Source of the DNA: Acidobacteriota bacterium
GTDB taxonomy: Bacteria; Acidobacteriota; Terriglobia; Versatilivoradales; Versatilivoraceae
DNA: 11,600 nt
Direction: 5' to 3'
NCBI GenBank assembly: GCA_026706225.1
Contig: JAPOZE010000498.1
Coordinates: forward strand, 1 to 11,600
How positions within the stretch are numbered: the stretch's first letter is position 1; every line of letters begins with the position of its first letter. Made by a program: the position numbers and the translations under genes. The notes under the pieces were generated by a model. That model was not told the DNA's origin. It was given only the letters and a program-made list of their open reading frames with translations, and ran no database searches. Below, in pieces: positions 8,672 through 11,600 of the stretch.

Positions 8672-10117
8672 TCACTCTTCCGCCAATACTTCCTGTCCGA
8701 GCCGAACCACCGAATCGAGCGTCTTGCGCACGTCCTCCCAGGTGGTCGTGTGATTCAGGATGCATATCCGCAGTGAGAAAATCCCCTTCAGCGAGGTGGA
8801 CGAGAAGAACGCCATCTCGTCCCAGAACACACGCACCAGCACCTTCCGATTGACCTCCTCCAGGGTTTCCTGGTCGCGGCGACCGCCGGCGGGGTTCACC
8901 CGAAAGCAGACGACGCCCAATGACACGGGCGCCGTCAATTCCAGCATCGGACTGGACTCGACGTACTCCTCGGCGCGGCGCGCCAGGTCCAGCCCGTTCT
9001 GGACCGCCGCGCGAAACCTGGTCATTCCGAAGGTCTGCACGGACATCCAGATCTTCAGTGCCCGCGCCGCCCGGCTCAATTGCTGGCCCCGGTCCGCAAA
9101 GTTCGGGTGATTGGCGCCCCACACGGTGTCTTGCAGGACATCGTGTCCGATCGCGAATGCACTCTCCAGGTGCTGCACGTCCTTCACCATGAGCGCACCG
9201 GCCTCATAGGGTTGGAAGAACCACTTGTGCGCGTCCATCCCGACGGAGTCGGCCCTCTCGATACCCTTGAGCAGTTCCTTGCCGTCCTCCGTCACCAGGG
9301 CGAATCCGCCGTAGGCAGCATCCACGTGCAGCCAGACGCCTTCCCGCGCGCAAAAGTCGGCCATCGCCCCCAGCGGGTCGATCGAGCCCGTGCTGGCGCT
9401 GCCGGCGTTGGCGCACACCGCGAGGGGCGTCAGACCGTTGGCGCGGTCCTCGGCCACCAGCCGGCTCAATTCGGCCACGTCCATGCGAAAGTCGTCTCCG
9501 GAGCCCACCAGGCGGATGTTTTCCCGGCGCACCCCGGCGATCAGCGCGGCCCGCTTCAAGGCGCTGTGGCTCTGATCGCTCATATAGACGGCGGGCCGGT
9601 CCGGATGCCCCGCCGCTTCCCGCGCCGCCACCAGCGCTTCGACGCTCGCCGCCGAGCCGCCGCTGGTCAGCAGCCCGCCGGCGCTCTCCGGATAGCCGAT
9701 CCAGCCACGCAGCCAGTCCACGACCACGAGTTCCAACTGGCTGGTCCCGCTCGACACGAGCCACGTGCAGGAGTTGATGTTGAAGCCGGCGGCGAGAAAG
9801 TCCGCCAGCACGCCCGGCCAGGTGGTGGACGAGGGCACGAAACCGAAAAAACGGGGATGATCCAGCCGTGCCGCGTAAGGGAGCACCTCCCGCACGGCCT
9901 GCTCCAGAACCTCCTCGGCGGGGCGGCCGCCTTCGGGCGGAGAGCCTCCCAACTGTTGCTCCAGCCCGTCGCGGAACTCCCCGTCCCAGGTTTTCGACTC
10001 CTGCAGTCCGCTGGTGCGCTCGACGAGTAGTTCCGTCGCCCTGACCGCCAATCGCCGCATGGCCTGCGGGGTCATCCTCAAGCCGCCCTGTTCGCTATCC
10101 TGCATCCGCACCCCCAT
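8672..10117 (-). CDS. Pyridoxal-phosphate-dependent decarboxylase, group II (aromatic amino acid decarboxylase-like)
   Basis: This 481-residue cytoplasmic enzyme is of the type that removes the carboxyl group of L-amino acids (aromatic amino acids, glutamate or related substrates) with PLP, giving amines. Visible PLP-site residues are His184 (SDQSHSALKRAA), which stacks on the ring, Asp266 (HVDAAYGG), which binds the pyridine nitrogen, and the Schiff-base Lys298 (DAHKWFFQPYEAG). NAGSASTGSIDP at 237-248 corresponds to the TAGTT-x-TGAxDP motif. HPRFFGF at 87-93 and the C-terminal LRICILNHTTT are family-like. The length is usual for the family. The start is uncertain: ATG at 10117 has GGAG only 2 nt away, while Met15 (10075), beginning MTPQAMRRLA, aligns better with where relatives begin. 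The gene stands alone on its strand, with about 240 nt to the next gene and 510 nt upstream. Its DNA looks richer in CG steps than its neighbours by eye. The substrate cannot be decided. Confidence 0.92.
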   Translation of the reverse strand: MGVRMQDSEQGGLRMTPQAMRRLAVRATELLVERTSGLQESKTWDGEFRDGLEQQLGGSPPEGGRPAEEVLEQAVREVLPYAARLDHPRFFGFVPSSTTWPGVLADFLAAGFNINSCTWLVSSGTSQLELVVVDWLRGWIGYPESAGGLLTSGGSAASVEALVAAREAAGHPDRPAVYMSDQSHSALKRAALIAGVRRENIRLVGSGDDFRMDVAELSRLVAEDRANGLTPLAVCANAGSASTGSIDPLGAMADFCAREGVWLHVDAAYGGFALVTEDGKELLKGIERADSVGMDAHKWFFQPYEAGALMVKDVQHLESAFAIGHDVLQDTVWGANHPNFADRGQQLSRAARALKIWMSVQTFGMTRFRAAVQNGLDLARRAEEYVESSPMLELTAPVSLGVVCFRVNPAGGRRDQETLEEVNRKVLVRVFWDEMAFFSSTSLKGIFSLRICILNHTTTWEDVRKTLDSVVRLGQEVLAEE

Positions 10118-10627
10118 GGCTCCGGTTCGAGTCCGTCGTTCCCTTGCCGGTTTCGCAAGACGTTGGCCCGCGTGCTCGCTCTACCCTCAGCGGCAGGCAG
10201 CACCCCTGAATCGCACCGGATCCGGAACCCGTCCCGATCGACCTGTATCCAAGGGTCAGGCTCGTGCCGCACCGGAGCCGCGGTGGCGGACACGCGCAAA
10301 CCACGGCGAGCCGTCAAGCGAACCGATTGAGGATTGTCGGACTCTCGATAGGCCGCTGTCAAGGAACGCGATCACCGGGCCTCGGCCTCCTCGTGATCGA
10401 TTGGGTGACTTCGGGTTTCACGTCCCTGCCTCCCCTTCGCGGATCGAGAGCCGACGTGTCCGGCCATCGGTGAAACAGGCTCGCTCATTGCGAACTCATC
10501 CCCGACGGCGAAACTTTCCGGCGGCGGGGTGACGGATCTGTCGTACAATAGCCGCTGATCCTCAGGGACAGGCAGGCTCTGCCGATTCCGCCGCGAGGGG
10601 CTGCTTCTTCCGGTCCAGCACGTTGCC
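10118..10627. other. 510-nt intergenic region between divergent genes, no gene recognised
   Basis: Open frames exist here on both strands, but they read as low-complexity, Arg/Pro/Ser-rich translations of GC-rich DNA, and none looks like a protein family. A 7-bp inverted repeat, CGATCAC (10369-10375) and GTGATCG (10393-10399), could form a hairpin. TACAAT at 10544-10549 is a possible -10 for the sulfatase-like gene 79 nt downstream, but no matching -35 is seen. The region must carry the promoters of both divergent genes. Confidence 0.5.
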
Positions 10628-11600
10628 ATGAATTCAACAGCCCTTGGCTGCTTGGCCGTACTGCTGAGTGCAGCGATACCGGCCGCAGGCCAGCACCCTT
10701 CCGAGGCCGCCGATCCGCCCAATATTCTGCTGGTCACCATCGATACCCTGCGGGCCGACCATCTTTCCTGTTACGGCTACCACCGCAAGACCAGTCCCAA
10801 CATGGACGCTCTGGCTGCCGAGGGGGTTCGATTCGAGCACGCCTACTGCACCATCCCTCTGACCGGTCCTTCGCACGTTTCCCTCTTCTCCAGCCGATAT
10901 CCCCAAGAGCACGGGGTGCGTATCAACGGCGTCCCCATCCCCAAGGACTCCAAGTGGCTGTACCTGCCCCAGATACTGCGTCGCTTCGGTTATTTCAACG
11001 CGGCCTTCGTCAGCGCCTGGCCGCTGGTTTCCCACTTGACCGGCTTCTCCCATTGGTTCCAGGTCTACGACCAGGACATGAAGCGGAGCTATCAGTTCCT
11101 GAGCTCCAGCCGCTTCGCGGAAGACGTCACGCCGCGGGCCATTGCCTGGCTCAAAGATCAGCGGGTGGAGCCCTTCTTCCTTTGGGTGCATTACTTCGAT
11201 CCGCACGCCCCCTACCACCTGAGAAAGGATTTCGCCGACCCGGCGACCAATGGGCATGCAGCTACAACCCCCGCCGATGTCAGCGCCGCCATGAGGGATC
11301 GCATCCGCCGCTATGACTCGGAAATCGGCTATGTCGATCACCACCTGGGTCTGCTGCTGAGGGCCCTGGACAAGGCGGGAGTCCGGGACTCGACGCTACT
11401 GATTCTGACATCCGACCACGGAGAAAGCCTGGGAGAGCACGACTACGTCGGCCACGGACGCCACCTCTACGACTCCATCCTGAGAGTCCCTCTGATTGTC
11501 CGTTATCCTGGCCATATCAAGCCCGGGAAAGTGATCGACACGCCGGTCAGCCTGCTGGACGTAACCCCCACGATTCTGGAGCTTTCGGGGCTCTCCCAAC
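10628..11600 (+). CDS. Secreted sulfatase-superfamily hydrolase with Thr at the nucleophile position, 3'-truncated by window edge
   Basis: The frame is open from the ATG at 10628 through the window end (324 codons seen). The protein belongs to the sulfatase branch of the alkaline phosphatase superfamily. A signal peptide is visible (residues 1 to about 21, AIPAAG then Gln), so it acts outside the inner membrane. NILLVTIDTLRADHLSCYGY (32-51) supplies metal ligand Asp39. LTSDHGESLGEHDYVGHG (260-277) supplies Asp263 and His264. At the position of the sulfatase C/S-x-P-S/A-R signature it reads TGPSH (79-83), followed by VSLFSSRYPQEHGV. The residue normally converted to formylglycine is therefore Thr79, and the Arg is His83. 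It is thus probably not a classical sulfatase; Thr serves as nucleophile in phosphodiesterase and phosphotransferase relatives. Similar TLPSH-type proteins are, as I recall, common in Acidobacteriota and Deltaproteobacteria, often with TPR tails. No clear ribosome site precedes the ATG. The C-terminus is not visible. Confidence 0.88.
   Translation, partial: MNSTALGCLAVLLSAAIPAAGQHPSEAADPPNILLVTIDTLRADHLSCYGYHRKTSPNMDALAAEGVRFEHAYCTIPLTGPSHVSLFSSRYPQEHGVRINGVPIPKDSKWLYLPQILRRFGYFNAAFVSAWPLVSHLTGFSHWFQVYDQDMKRSYQFLSSSRFAEDVTPRAIAWLKDQRVEPFFLWVHYFDPHAPYHLRKDFADPATNGHAATTPADVSAAMRDRIRRYDSEIGYVDHHLGLLLRALDKAGVRDSTLLILTSDHGESLGEHDYVGHGRHLYDSILRVPLIVRYPGHIKPGKVIDTPVSLLDVTPTILELSGLSQ

Noticed and set aside
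10125..10135. GGTTCGAGTCC, identical in style to a tRNA T-loop (B box), possibly a tRNA or an attachment-site remnant
   Set aside because: The flanking bases form only three T-stem pairs. There is no anticodon arm or acceptor stem at the right distances and no CCA end. The upstream DNA is the decarboxylase N-terminus.
10369..10399. 7-bp inverted repeat CGATCAC/GTGATCG as a terminator or operator
   Set aside because: The 17-nt loop and lack of a T-run or nearby gene end make termination unlikely. It has no clear relation to a promoter, so it is mentioned only within the intergenic entry.
10014..10532. 172-codon open frame on the plus strand over the intergenic region
   Set aside because: Its start lies inside the decarboxylase on the opposite strand. 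The translation is Arg/Pro/Ser-rich without hydrophobic core pattern or family motifs, as expected of a GC-rich shadow frame.

Overview
The window is a gene-dense, GC-rich bacterial chromosome segment (about 60-65% GC by eye). It holds eight protein-coding genes, two of them cut by the window edges. I see no rRNA, tRNA, CRISPR array, insertion sequence, integrase or phage gene. The gene set (NCS2 purine permease, a DUF6599-like membrane-anchored protein, a Thr-type sulfatase-like protein, a sugar ABC ATPase with a TIM-barrel isomerase) would fit an Acidobacteriota-type heterotroph with a Gram-negative envelope. That placement is an inference from gene content, not from a marker gene.

Layout. 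Positions 1-2328 (+): the 3' part of an AzgA-like purine permease, then, 27 nt later, a secreted and membrane-anchored DUF6599-like protein. Positions 2329-2373: a short convergent gap with a GC hairpin. Positions 2374-4660 (-): two TCA-cycle genes, icd followed by mdh. Positions 4661-4978: a 318-nt leader with a candidate sigma70 promoter, a CRP-like palindrome and small repeats. Positions 4979-8435 (-): a tightly packed three-gene unit in the order TIM-barrel sugar isomerase/epimerase, two-domain sugar ABC ATPase, ROK-family sugar kinase. Upstream of it is a good promoter with a LacI-type inverted repeat between its -35 and -10. Positions 8672-10117 (-): a PLP-dependent group II decarboxylase. 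Positions 10118-10627: a 510-nt region with no convincing gene. Positions 10628-11600 (+): the 5' part of a secreted sulfatase/phosphodiesterase-superfamily enzyme, still open at the window edge.

How the genes fit together. icd and mdh supply two dehydrogenase steps of the TCA cycle and are probably co-transcribed. The isomerase, ABC ATPase and ROK kinase look like the cytoplasmic side of a sugar uptake and activation pathway under sugar-responsive repression. However, the permease and the periplasmic binding protein such an ATPase needs are not in the window. The permease/DUF6599 pair, the decarboxylase and the sulfatase-like enzyme appear to be separate units.

I found no clearly new multi-gene system such as a defence locus, biosynthetic cluster or mobile element. 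The points most worth checking are the orphan ABC ATPase operon and its predicted operator, the sulfatase-like protein with Thr in place of the formylglycine Cys/Ser, and the control region upstream of icd.
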